40,312 nt of DNA from Treponema sp. Its GTDB lineage: Bacteria > Spirochaetota > Spirochaetia > Treponematales > Breznakiellaceae. The stretch lies in contig WQZG01000027.1 in NCBI GenBank assembly GCA_009780855.1, positions 1 through 40,312 of the forward strand, in the 5' to 3' direction. Shown in pieces: positions 15,516 through 24,260 of this stretch (the first letter of the stretch is position 1; each line of letters opens with the position of its first letter). The notes under the pieces were generated by a model. It saw nothing but the letters and a program-made list of their open reading frames with translations, did not search any database and had not been told where the DNA came from. The position numbers were made by a program, and so were the translations under genes.

Positions 15516-18499
15516 AAATCAATGATTATTTAAATCCCGCCTCTCAATGGAGGGCAAAACCTTTCTGGGCGCTCAATGATGAACTGGATGCAGACGAAAT
15601 TCGGCGGCAGATTAATATATTCAGGGAAATGGGTTTTGGCGGGTATTTTATGCATTCCCGCGTAGGTTTAAAAACACCGTTTCTCGGTGACAAGTGGTTT
15701 GAGATGATTAAAGCCGGTATCGACGAAAGTAAAAAAACCGGGATGGAAACCTGGCTCTACGATGAGGACCGCTGGCCAAGCGGTATTGCGGGCGGTTATG
15801 TGACCATGGATCACCGCTGCCGTGTCAAAAGGCTGCACTGCCTGCGTACAAAAGGAGACAGCATACCAACCAATGCGATTGCAGTCTTCAGGGCAGAAAT
15901 TCGGGACGGCTGCCTGGTTTCATATCAGAAAATAAATCCCGTTGTTCCGGGAAATTCAGCACAGGCAGGTAAGATCATTCCCGGTGATGATGAAGATGTA
16001 TTGGCGTTTTGCGTGCAGACAGGATTTCCGAATGACAGCAATATAGGTTTTTATAACGGTACTACTTATATTGATACACTGAGCAAACAAACAGTGGCCA
16101 GGTTTATTGATGTTGCTTACAAACCGTATCTGCAGTTCAGAGACGAATTCGGAAAAGGCATAAAGGGGATTTTTACCGATGAGCCTAACCGGTCGGTTTT
16201 CCTGGGCACCCCGTACAATACGGAATGGGAACGCCAGGGAAGCCAGTATCAGATCCCGTGGACAACAGATTTTGCGGCGGAATTCGAAAGACGTATGGGT
16301 TACGGGATCCTTGACCGGCTGCCTGAGGTATTTTTTAATAGAGCCGGTGAGATTAAATCAAAAGTACGCTATGATACCGCGGAAGTTACAGCGCAGCTTT
16401 TTTTGGAAGCGTATATTGAGCAGATTTCCCGATGGTGCGGCGAGAACGGACTTACCCTCACCGGACATTTCCTGGGCGAGGACGATCTTTACATGCTTAG
16501 CTGGGGCTGCGGCGTAGTCGACCGGTTTTATGAATCCATGCAGGCGCCCGGCATTGATCTTATAAGCGGACGTGTAGAGTACATGGTCCCGAAACAGGTT
16601 CAGAGTGCGGCAAGACAATTCGGCAAGAAATGGACTATGTGTGAAATGTATGCGCATTCCGGCTGGGGCTACAGTTTACAGCAGTATAAGTCCTACGGGG
16701 AATGGAACACAGTATTTGGTATCAATCTGCGCTGTCCGCACCTGTCCCTTTACAGCCTGGCCGGCCAGCGCAAACGGGACTGTCCTCCGGATCTATCTTT
16801 TCAGCAGGCCTGGCACCGCGATTACAAAGCAGTCGAGGATCATTTTGCACGGCTTGGAATGGCTGTAACCGGCGGCGCTCCCCTTTGTTCACTGCTGGTT
16901 ATACATCCTGTAGATGCAGTCTCAGGCATATTGCTGCCCGGCTGGGCGGCTCACAGACCAGGAGCAGACTACAGCGAACCATTCTGGGAATATGAAAAAT
17001 CATTTAAATCATTCACCAGATCCCTAATGGGACTGCAGATTGATTTTGATGTCAGCGAAGAAGCAATGATAGAGAAACATGGCCGCATGGAAAAATACGG
17101 CGATGGCGTGCAGCTGGTTATCGGACAAATGCGTTACAGATGCGTAGCGGTGCCGCCCCTTATAAGTATGCGCCGGGGAATTGCCGCATTGTTGTCTCAA
17201 TTCGCAGCATCCGGCGGGCGTGTTGTTTTTATAGACAAGCCTGTGAGTGTCATTAATTTTGCTGACAATTTATGCTTTGCCGATTTCCCGGTAATCGGGA
17301 ATTCCTTTAAAGAAATAGAATCCGAATTTTCGGTATACGGTACAGTCCGTGTGAACGGTGATAATTCTTCTGACATACTCGCCATGCACCGCCGCGGAGA
17401 TGAATACGATACACTGCTGCTGGTAAATACCCGGCTTAATACGGGTTTCAGCGGGAATGTTAATCTGCAAAGCGAAGGCCAGGTACAGATATTCAATACG
17501 CTGACCTGTGAACGTCTTGTCATTAACGCAGAACAGGCCGGCAGCAGGATTAAATTCTCCATAGAAATTCCAAAGGGCGGCAGCGCCCTGTTTTTCATTG
17601 TTAAAATACCCGAGAAACTGCCTGCTTTTAAACTAAAAAATTATACCGGGAAACTCTGCAGCGCAGGTCCTTTTAACATTGAACTGGATTCCCCCAATAT
17701 CCTGCTTTTGGACAGGCCCCATTTTTCTGCCCAAGGCGGCCCCGAAGGAACAGCGCACATCCTGCAGACCGACACAGCAGTCCGGAATTTTATGGGCCTG
17801 GAAAAACGCAGCAACAGCATGTACCAGCCGTGGTTTAAACGTACCTTTTTATCCGGCAGCAGCAGGCATTGCTCTGTGAAACTGGAATACAGTTTTGAGG
17901 CTGCAAGCATTCCTGCCGGCGAATTGTACCTTTGCCTTGAACAGCCTGAGCATCATACATTGATCGTTAACGGTAAACCGCTGGAACAGATAGACTGCGG
18001 TTATTTGGCCGATAAATGCATCCGGAAATTGCGGCTTGAAAATTCATTATTAATAGAAGGCCTAAACACAATTACAAGCATTTGCGACTTTGATGAAGAG
18101 ACTGACCTTGAGGCAATGTATTTGCTCGGAGACTTCGGCGTAACGGTTAATGGCTTTAACCTGTCGCTAGTTCCGCCTGTCCGGCAGTTATGGCCCGGAG
18201 ACATTACAAAACAGGGACTGCCTTTTTACGCAGGAAGCGTCAAGTACAATATGTGTGCGGGTGAACCAGGCATCCTGCATGCGGATAATTTCCGGGGCAT
18301 AGCATTGCGCCTTTATACACCAGGCAGGGAACCCCTGCTGCTGCCGTTTGAACCTTACGAAGCGGAGGTTCAAGCCGGCAATTTTACACTGGAACTGATC
18401 TGTTCCATGGGCAATGCCCTGGGCATTGAACGGCACAACGAAAACGGTTATCCGCTGGAACCCCAGGGCCTGATGTCCAGCCCCGCGATTTTGGTCTGA
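15512..18499 (+). CDS. Large GH106-like glycoside hydrolase of unclear family
   Basis: A 995-residue probable glycosidase. Residues about 1-450 look like a TIM barrel of the GH106/GH-A sort: it opens with AKPFWALNDELDADEIRRQI, then YDEDRWPSG, F-T-D223-E224-P-N, GHFLGE323DD and CE378MYAHSGWG, followed by the conserved LRCPHLSLYSLAGQRKRD. E224, E323 and E378 are the acidic candidates for catalysis. Residues about 460-610 resemble the glutamine-amidotransferase-like domain of GH42 enzymes. The C-terminus is a jelly-roll sugar-binding sandwich (LYLCLEQPEHHTLIVNGKPL). No signal peptide is seen. It is coupled to the GH78 gene before it by an ATGA overlap. Rhamnosidase activity would fit the context, but that is inference. 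Confidence 0.65.
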   Translation: MKINDYLNPASQWRAKPFWALNDELDADEIRRQINIFREMGFGGYFMHSRVGLKTPFLGDKWFEMIKAGIDESKKTGMETWLYDEDRWPSGIAGGYVTMDHRCRVKRLHCLRTKGDSIPTNAIAVFRAEIRDGCLVSYQKINPVVPGNSAQAGKIIPGDDEDVLAFCVQTGFPNDSNIGFYNGTTYIDTLSKQTVARFIDVAYKPYLQFRDEFGKGIKGIFTDEPNRSVFLGTPYNTEWERQGSQYQIPWTTDFAAEFERRMGYGILDRLPEVFFNRAGEIKSKVRYDTAEVTAQLFLEAYIEQISRWCGENGLTLTGHFLGEDDLYMLSWGCGVVDRFYESMQAPGIDLISGRVEYMVPKQVQSAARQFGKKWTMCEMYAHSGWGYSLQQYKSYGEWNTVFGINLRCPHLSLYSLAGQRKRDCPPDLSFQQAWHRDYKAVEDHFARLGMAVTGGAPLCSLLVIHPVDAVSGILLPGWAAHRPGADYSEPFWEYEKSFKSFTRSLMGLQIDFDVSEEAMIEKHGRMEKYGDGVQLVIGQMRYRCVAVPPLISMRRGIAALLSQFAASGGRVVFIDKPVSVINFADNLCFADFPVIGNSFKEIESEFSVYGTVRVNGDNSSDILAMHRRGDEYDTLLLVNTRLNTGFSGNVNLQSEGQVQIFNTLTCERLVINAEQAGSRIKFSIEIPKGGSALFFIVKIPEKLPAFKLKNYTGKLCSAGPFNIELDSPNILLLDRPHFSAQGGPEGTAHILQTDTAVRNFMGLEKRSNSMYQPWFKRTFLSGSSRHCSVKLEYSFEAASIPAGELYLCLEQPEHHTLIVNGKPLEQIDCGYLADKCIRKLRLENSLLIEGLNTITSICDFDEETDLEAMYLLGDFGVTVNGFNLSLVPPVRQLWPGDITKQGLPFYAGSVKYNMCAGEPGILHADNFRGIALRLYTPGREPLLLPFEPYEAEVQAGNFTLELICSMGNALGIERHNENGYPLEPQGLMSSPAILV

Positions 18500-18507
18500 T
18501 TTTACTA

Positions 18508-18513
18508 TATAAT
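18508..18513 (+). promoter_or_regulatory. Possible internal -10 box
   Basis: A perfect TATAAT lies in the 43-base gap before the GH172 gene, the widest gap in this part of the operon. No good -35 box is at the right distance, so an internal promoter is only possible. Confidence 0.2.
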
Positions 18514-18542
18514 AATGGTAATTAAGTAACAGGAGCCTGTAA

Positions 18543-19646
18543 ATGAACAGCATTACTTCATCAAACCTTGGTAATCTTTGCCTGTTGTCAGACGCAAAAT
18601 CACGATCGATAAGTCCGGAAAACATGAAGGGTGAAAAAGGCAGGGGCGGTATGGCCGGTTTGGACACCGGCACGGCAAGAAACGCCGCGCGCGAACTGGG
18701 CAAGGGCTGGAAAGTAAATCCATATATTGCGATAAAACCGCATGAAGTTTTTGAAATTGCCAATATTGAGGGAAGCGGCGCCATTACCCATATCTGGATG
18801 ACGCCTACAGGAAAATGGCGCAATACAATAATCCGTTTTTATTGGGACGGCCAGGCAGCGCCGTCGGTGGAATGCCCGGTCGGCGACTTCTTTTGTTCCG
18901 GCTGGCAATGTTACAGCCAGATTTCTTCCCTTGCTGTCTGCGTTAATCCGGGCAGCGCTTTTAACTGCTACTGGAATATGCCTTTTAATAAAAATTGCAG
19001 AATTACCCTGGAAAACCGCGACGAAGAAAACGTTACTTATTATTACCAAATAGACTATATACTTGCGGCTGCTCCGGAGTCCGCTGATAATTCTGCCCCG
19101 CTGAACTTCGCGTATTTCCACGCCCAGTTCCGCAGAAACAATCCGCTGCCCTATAAATCGTTGCACACGATCCTTGACGGGGTAAAAGGTAAGGGCCAAT
19201 ACGTGGGCACCTACATGGCCTGGGGAGTAAACAACAACGGCTGGTGGGGAGAAGGTGAAATAAAATTTTACCTGGACGGCGATGAATATCCGACTATCTG
19301 CGGCACAGGGACGGAGGACTACTTCTGCGGTTCCTACGATTTTGAAGACCCCTATACAAGGGATCGCTACATTTCGTTTACAACACCGTACACTGGTTTC
19401 CACGAAGTAAAGCGCGACGAACTCTACAAAAGCCAGAAACGCTTTGGAATGTACCGCTGGCACATAACCGATCCCATACGGTTTGATCGGGATTTAAAAG
19501 TAACGATCCAGGCGCTTGGGTGGCGCGAAGGCAAACGCTACCTGCCGCTGCAGGATGATATTGCCTCCGTCGCTTTTTGGTACCAGACCCTGCCGGCCGC
19601 TCCTTTCCCGGTTCTGGCGGACAGGGATTATCTGGAAGTGATTTAG
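18543..19646 (+). CDS. GH172 (DUF2961) family glycoside hydrolase
   Basis: A 367-residue single-domain protein of the DUF2961 family, now GH172, whose known members act on alpha-D-fructofuranosides and alpha-D-arabinofuranosides as homo-oligomers built of two jelly rolls. The family's two catalytic glutamates are visible: E237 in WWGEGEIKFYLDGD and E258 in GTGTEDYF, exactly 21 residues apart as in the characterised difructose-anhydride enzyme. The early GGMAGLDTGTARN and ITHIWMT segments are also typical. No signal peptide is seen. AGGAG lies 7 bases before the ATG. It is the last gene of the glycan locus and would remove a furanose side group; which one cannot be told. Confidence 0.85.
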   Translation: MNSITSSNLGNLCLLSDAKSRSISPENMKGEKGRGGMAGLDTGTARNAARELGKGWKVNPYIAIKPHEVFEIANIEGSGAITHIWMTPTGKWRNTIIRFYWDGQAAPSVECPVGDFFCSGWQCYSQISSLAVCVNPGSAFNCYWNMPFNKNCRITLENRDEENVTYYYQIDYILAAAPESADNSAPLNFAYFHAQFRRNNPLPYKSLHTILDGVKGKGQYVGTYMAWGVNNNGWWGEGEIKFYLDGDEYPTICGTGTEDYFCGSYDFEDPYTRDRYISFTTPYTGFHEVKRDELYKSQKRFGMYRWHITDPIRFDRDLKVTIQALGWREGKRYLPLQDDIASVAFWYQTLPAAPFPVLADRDYLEVI

Positions 19647-19665
19647 GTAATTGTTCCGGAATTAC
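19647..19665 (+). terminator. Weak hairpin at the end of the glycan locus
   Basis: GTAATT (19647-19652) pairs with AATTAC (19660-19665) around a 7-base loop directly after the stop codon. There is no T-tract, so rho-independent termination is doubtful. It lies between two convergent genes only 29 bases apart. Confidence 0.2.
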
Positions 19666-19675
19666 TTACACGGAA

Positions 19676-20479
19676 CTACTTACGCCCAACTGCTATCAAA
19701 GTCTGCGCGTCATTATCGTAGGGCGATTCGTCCCAGTTTCCGTAGAGCTCTACCGCGGAAAAACCGGCCTGGTACATCATGGTCCGCAGTTCGGAAGCAG
19801 CGTAAAGTCTCTGCACAAAAACCTTTTCCCGCCGTTTGCCGCCTTTGATAAGGATCCAGCGGTTCCAGGTGCTGGCCCAGGAATCAACGGGCATACATTC
19901 GGTCAGGACAGTAAAACCTGCGCGCTCGAACCATTCGGCTTCGGTGTAATCCCGTATTGCGATTTCTTTTCCCAATACATCAATGATAAACGCGCCGCCT
20001 TCGCGCAGGGAGTAAAGGGCGTTTTTTAAAAAAAGCAAATCGTCGGTTTGATATTCAAAATAGCCAAAAGAATTGTACAGGTTGACGGCCGCCTCATATG
20101 TGTTTTTTCTTTTAAAATGGCGTACGTCATCCTGGATAAATTCTATGTCCAGTCCCTCGTAAGCGGCGTCTTCACGGGCGGTTTCAAGGTAGGAAGCGGT
20201 TATGTCAACACCTGCGGCTTCAAAACCCCGGCGTGCGAGCTCAAGGGTTATCCGGCCAAAACCGCAGCAGAGATCGATAATGCGCGGACCGGATGCCTGC
20301 GATCTTACACTGACTGGTTTATTATCAACCTGTTTTTCGCCGTAAAGATTTAAGCCTGCTAACCTGGTAACACCGTCGGCCACGATCTGTACTTCACTCC
20401 AGCGTTTTTCATCAAACATGATCGGAGCGTATTGTTTCCAGAATTCCTCATCATTGAACCACTCTTCCCTATATGCCAT
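19676..20479 (-). CDS. Class I SAM-dependent methyltransferase
   Basis: A 267-residue soluble methyltransferase with a Rossmann fold. Motif I is IIDLCCGFGRITLELA at about residues 79-94, followed by AAGVDITASYLETA (acidic end of beta-2) and EFIQDDVRHF. GGAFIIDVLG marks the later strand. The N-terminal YREEWFNDEEFWKQYAPIMF resembles many small methyltransferases of unknown substrate. AAAAGG precedes the ATG. It faces the glycan locus tail to tail and is divergent from the small gene at 20540. The substrate cannot be predicted; nothing ties it to the glycan genes. Confidence 0.8.
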   Translation of the reverse strand: MAYREEWFNDEEFWKQYAPIMFDEKRWSEVQIVADGVTRLAGLNLYGEKQVDNKPVSVRSQASGPRIIDLCCGFGRITLELARRGFEAAGVDITASYLETAREDAAYEGLDIEFIQDDVRHFKRKNTYEAAVNLYNSFGYFEYQTDDLLFLKNALYSLREGGAFIIDVLGKEIAIRDYTEAEWFERAGFTVLTECMPVDSWASTWNRWILIKGGKRREKVFVQRLYAASELRTMMYQAGFSAVELYGNWDESPYDNDAQTLIAVGRK

Positions 20480-20539
20480 TTTGCTTTTTGCCTTTTAAAT
20501 TTATTTTTTATACCGATATACATAATAGGGGTATTTTTT

Positions 20540-20740
20540 ATGAAAAGATACGGCATAAAAAGCCAGGCCGGTAAAATAGAATATTTTGATATACTCTCCG
20601 AAGATAATGACGGATACAGGGTCAGACTAACCAGAATTATCGACGGCAGCGAAAAAATTACCGAAATTGGCATACCCCGCCATCTTTTTAACCTCTGTCT
20701 GCGGACAGGATACATAAGCGAGCTGAACTTCGCTGCATAA
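20540..20740 (+). CDS. Small conserved-looking hypothetical protein (66 aa)
   Basis: 66 residues beginning MKRYGIKSQAGKIEYFDIL and ending YISELNFAA. The start is placed at 20540, with AGGGG 8-9 bases upstream, rather than at an in-frame ATG at 20432 that would lie within the divergent methyltransferase gene. The alternating hydrophobic pattern (EYFDIL, YRVRLTRII, ITEIGI) suggests a small beta-rich domain with a C-terminal helix. CATAAT just upstream may be its -10 box. I do not recognise a family. The coding pattern and ribosome site support a real gene. Confidence 0.6.
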   Translation: MKRYGIKSQAGKIEYFDILSEDNDGYRVRLTRIIDGSEKITEIGIPRHLFNLCLRTGYISELNFAA

Positions 20741-20880
20741 CCGGATCGGCAGGTTTAACCCGCTGTCTGCGCCCGCTATTTGCGGCCGCCCGCAAAGGCT
20801 GTTTGCGGCTAACCGCTGCGACACCGCCCGCGGCAAAGCTACTTGCGGGGATTTTGACTGTATTTTAAACTTTAATCATA
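20741..20880 (+). promoter_or_regulatory. Structured GC-rich leader before the cyclase
   Basis: A 140-base gap that is far more GC-rich than other gaps. TTTGCGG (20779-20785) can pair with CCGCAAA (20790-20796) over a 4-base loop, or that same CCGCAAA can pair with TTTGCGG (20802-20808) over a 5-base loop; the two hairpins exclude each other. A third related element, CCCGC (20827-20831) with GCGGG (20845-20849), follows. The last 30 bases are AT-rich. No clear terminator or known riboswitch is recognised. Confidence 0.45.
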
Positions 20881-22569
20881 ATGAAAATCCGTTCCAAAAT
20901 TATTTTGGTAGTCCTGCCTTTAATAATTGTAACTTTGTTTCTTGCGGAAACGGCTTCTTATTTTTCCGCGGTTAACGGTGTAACCCGCATTGCGCGGCAA
21001 TTCCTTAGTTACAAGGCCGGCGAGCTGGAAAAATACGCAGAAAACCAATGGGAACTTTTAACCGAAAATAATTTCGCGTCCAGACCCGACATGGTTGAGG
21101 CAGCAAAAAAAGCGGTGGAGAATTACGCCCAAAGCATAATATTAAGCAATACCGAATGCATCCTGGCTCTTGATGACTCAGGCTCTGTTGTCATGGCTAC
21201 TTCGCCAATGGAACTTAAGCCAGAAGAAACACCGGCAATTATGCAGTTGCTGAATGAAGAAAACGACGGTATCCAGACTGTAACAATGGCCGGCGCGGAA
21301 CGGATAATAAAGGCCTTCTATTTTACACCGTTTCAGTGGTATATAATTCTTACAGAAAAAAGCTCAACCTTCTACAGCGACGCGGATCAGATACGTTTCC
21401 AGACTCTGATCATTCTGGCAATCGCATTGCTAATTTCTGTTACAATGCTTGTTTACTTCGCGCGGCGCCTGACCAATCCGCTGGCCAGGATCATTAAGGC
21501 AATGAATTCGATTATAAGCGGGGCGGATCTCGCGTCAAGAGTGGATGTTGAATACCGCGATGAAACAGGCAAGCTCGCTTCGACTTTCAACCACATGCTT
21601 AAAGAACTGGAAAAAGCCTACAGCCAGATAAAGCGTTATGCTTTCGATGCGGTTCTGGCGGGGAAAAAAGAACAGAGGATACGCCAGATTTTTCAGAAGT
21701 ATGTACCAAAAAGCGTTATTGACAGGTGTTTTACAACACAGGGATCAATGCTTAAAATCGGCGAGGACCTTAACCTTTCCATTCTTTTCTCCGACATACG
21801 CGGCTTTACAACGATCTCCGAACAATTTAAAAACAACCCGGTTGATCTTGTTGAATCCCTTAACAGGTATTTCTCCGATCAGGTTGATATAATAATGAAC
21901 AGAAACGGCATTGTCGACAAATACATCGGAGACGCGATCATGGCTTTCTGGGGCGCTCCGGTAAATCAGGAGGACGACGCGCTTGCGTCCGTATTGTCCG
22001 GTCTTGATATGATCGACGCTCTGGCCGGCTTTAATAAAAAACAAAATAAACTGGGCAAGCCCGAATTCCAAATCGGCATCGGCATCAATTACGGTCTGGT
22101 CACCGTGGGCAATATAGGAAGCGAGCGCAAGATGGATTACACGGTAATCGGCGATGAAGTGAACCTTGCCTCGCGTATGGAAGGCCTAAATAAAATGTAC
22201 CATACCGAATTGCTCGTTACGGAATCCGTATACTCAAGGATATCATCCGGTAATAATATTTCAAAAATATACTGCCGCCTGCTGGACATAGTCGCAGTAA
22301 AAGGCAAAAGCGAAGGCGTAAAAATCTACACCGTAAAACGGGCATTAAGCGGCGCTGAAGAAAAGGCCTGGCAAATCCACAACCGCGGAATGGAATTCTA
22401 CCTGCCCCCAAAACGCGATTTTAAATCCGCAGCCGATTGTTTTAATGAAGCCCTGTCCCTGCTGCCCGGTGATTTTAACGCGGCAAACCTTCTGGAACGC
22501 TGCCGGATTTACTTGACCGATCCGCCTCCCCCTGACTGGAACGGCGTGGAAGTAATGAACAGCAAGTAG
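20881..22569 (+). CDS. Membrane-bound class III adenylate cyclase with HAMP domain
   Basis: A 562-residue signalling protein that should make cAMP from ATP. Membrane segments lie at about 8-27 and 174-194, with a roughly 145-residue sensor region between them outside the membrane. A HAMP linker (about 195-250) follows, then the cyclase domain (about 290-470). Metal-binding Asp305 (FSDIRGFT) and Asp351 (YIGD) and transition-state Asn428 and Arg432 are present, so it looks active as a homodimer. The purine-selecting pair is Lys347 and Thr421; Thr instead of Asp marks subclass IIIb, whose known members respond to bicarbonate. A C-terminal tail with a TPR-like helix pair ends PPPPDWNGVEVM, a style known from spirochaete cyclases. 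The ATG has no good ribosome site. The gene ends 5 bases from a convergent gene. Confidence 0.88.
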   Translation: MKIRSKIILVVLPLIIVTLFLAETASYFSAVNGVTRIARQFLSYKAGELEKYAENQWELLTENNFASRPDMVEAAKKAVENYAQSIILSNTECILALDDSGSVVMATSPMELKPEETPAIMQLLNEENDGIQTVTMAGAERIIKAFYFTPFQWYIILTEKSSTFYSDADQIRFQTLIILAIALLISVTMLVYFARRLTNPLARIIKAMNSIISGADLASRVDVEYRDETGKLASTFNHMLKELEKAYSQIKRYAFDAVLAGKKEQRIRQIFQKYVPKSVIDRCFTTQGSMLKIGEDLNLSILFSDIRGFTTISEQFKNNPVDLVESLNRYFSDQVDIIMNRNGIVDKYIGDAIMAFWGAPVNQEDDALASVLSGLDMIDALAGFNKKQNKLGKPEFQIGIGINYGLVTVGNIGSERKMDYTVIGDEVNLASRMEGLNKMYHTELLVTESVYSRISSGNNISKIYCRLLDIVAVKGKSEGVKIYTVKRALSGAEEKAWQIHNRGMEFYLPPKRDFKSAADCFNEALSLLPGDFNAANLLERCRIYLTDPPPPDWNGVEVMNSK

Positions 22570-22574
22570 ATAAA

Positions 22575-24233
22575 CTACTGCACCGCCTGCGCGATTGCCT
22601 GCTGTATTATGGTCAGCAGATCACGTCTGGCCTGCGGCCCCAGCAGGGCCTGGACGTTTGGGTTTTCTATCGCGGCCTCAACTGCAGAAGGTACGATATT
22701 AACGCGGCTGCGGAGATCATCGTATGACTGGCCGATTTCGCTGATATGACTCTGTAATTGATCATTGATATTGTTAAGCTGGGTAATTTGCTGATCGCGT
22801 GAAGTTATTCCCAAATTTAAACCGGTGATTTGCTGATCGCGGGAAGCAGCTTCGGTGTTAAGCTGGGTAATCTGGCGGCCCTGCGCGTCAGATACCGCGT
22901 TGAGCTGACTATAACGCTGCTCCAGCGCGGCCGCGGCCGTATTAAGCTGGCTGATTTTTTGATCCTGCGAAGTAATCTGGTTTTTTAAATCCGTTATGGT
23001 ATCATCACGCTGGTTCAGCGATTGCTGCTGGTTTAAATTAACGCCCGCCAGGTTTGATAACTGATCGCGCAGATCGGCGATCATGTTCTGCTGATCATTT
23101 ATCCTGCTGTCATATTCCGCGATAATCTGGGTTCTGGTTGAGTCCTGCGAATTCAGTATATCGATAATCCGCTGCTGGGCATCTTTGGCCTGTTCAAGCT
23201 CGGTAATCCTCGACTTTAGCGGAGTCACCGCAGCATCCAGCATTGCCGCGTTTTCCTGGTCGCGGCGTGCAGCGTCCGAAGCGGCATTTGAAGCTGCGGC
23301 CTGTAAACCGGCGACATCTATAAGGGCCGCGGTTTCTTCCAGAGTTTTAACTGCTGCCAGGTGGGTTTGCCTGCGCGCTTCCATGGTACGGCTGCCGGAA
23401 AATACCTGACTGTTAAGAAATTCTTCCATCGTAATAAAAAGTTTCTGAGCCTCGCTGAATTTACCGCTGTTTATATAAGAGTCCGCCGTTTTATAAAATA
23501 CGCCAAGCTGGGCTTCAGCGGCCGCGGATCTGTCCTGTTCTGTTGAAAGTCTGGCTAGTTCCTGATTTGCCGCTCCAAGACTGGCCTGGCTTTGCTCAAT
23601 TTGCGCGGATAAATTCTGCGCCCTTTCATCGGCCTGTGTCCTTAGCCCCGCTTCCCTAATCCTTGAGTCTTCAAGAATCGCGGTCCGCTCATCCTGAAGC
23701 TGCTCAAGATTGTCCTGGTATTCGGCCTGTAAATTCTGCAGATACTCCGCCCTCTCTTTTTGCTCCTCGTTCATGTCTTCCATGGACTGTTCAAGCTGTT
23801 TGTATTCTTCGCCGGCATCGGCAAGCCGGCCCATCATATCATTTATTTGTTTTTCTTTTTCCGTCAGCCTGTTGGTGGTATCTTTTCTTATCTCCTGAAT
23901 AAGCTTGCGTTCCGTAATTCCAAGCGGCGCGGAACCCAGCCGTATTGTTTGATCGCCGCGGCTCTGAAAAGTCCAAAGCAAGACAAAACCGCCGGCCAAA
24001 AGCAGGAGAGCGGCAATGTTCACCAGCACCGGAAAAATAACACCGCGCTTGCGGGCCTCGTTCCTTAACTGGCCGTCAGGGGGAATTATGCCTTTTTCTA
24101 CGCTTAAAGAATTTATTTTGTTAAGTATTTCCTGCTGTTCATCAACAGAAAAACCGGAAGCTGTATCAAATACAATTCCGGCATCTCCGCTGCCGCCGGA
24201 AGAAGAACCCGTTTGCGGATTATTATTTTCCAT
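22575..24233 (-). CDS. Membrane-anchored coiled-coil repeat protein
   Basis: A 552-residue protein I cannot assign to a family. A short acidic cytoplasmic part (1-60) precedes one membrane segment at about 65-89 with RKR before it, so the large C-terminal part should be periplasmic. From about residue 100 to 530 it is almost all coiled coil, rich in Gln, Asn, Ala and Asp. The stretch at about residues 400-510 is a degenerate tandem repeat around QQITQLN, one copy every 14-21 residues. The start at 24233 is preferred over an ATG two codons earlier, because GAGG is 7 bases away. It follows parC by 27 bases and probably ends that operon. A structural or envelope-spanning spacer role is possible but unproven. 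Confidence 0.75.
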   Translation of the reverse strand: MENNNPQTGSSSGGSGDAGIVFDTASGFSVDEQQEILNKINSLSVEKGIIPPDGQLRNEARKRGVIFPVLVNIAALLLLAGGFVLLWTFQSRGDQTIRLGSAPLGITERKLIQEIRKDTTNRLTEKEKQINDMMGRLADAGEEYKQLEQSMEDMNEEQKERAEYLQNLQAEYQDNLEQLQDERTAILEDSRIREAGLRTQADERAQNLSAQIEQSQASLGAANQELARLSTEQDRSAAAEAQLGVFYKTADSYINSGKFSEAQKLFITMEEFLNSQVFSGSRTMEARRQTHLAAVKTLEETAALIDVAGLQAAASNAASDAARRDQENAAMLDAAVTPLKSRITELEQAKDAQQRIIDILNSQDSTRTQIIAEYDSRINDQQNMIADLRDQLSNLAGVNLNQQQSLNQRDDTITDLKNQITSQDQKISQLNTAAAALEQRYSQLNAVSDAQGRQITQLNTEAASRDQQITGLNLGITSRDQQITQLNNINDQLQSHISEIGQSYDDLRSRVNIVPSAVEAAIENPNVQALLGPQARRDLLTIIQQAIAQAVQ

Positions 24234-24260
24234 CACCATACCTCGATAAAAACAAAAGTT

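Noticed and set aside
18600..19463. A 287-codon open frame on the minus strand
   Set aside because: It is the complement of the GH172 gene, whose catalytic glutamates are intact; it shows no domain.
19657..19683. 13-base near-perfect direct repeat (CGGAATTACTTAC / CGGAACTACTTAC) over the methyltransferase stop
   Set aside because: Two short copies only, with no flanking mobile-element signs; likely local duplication without function.
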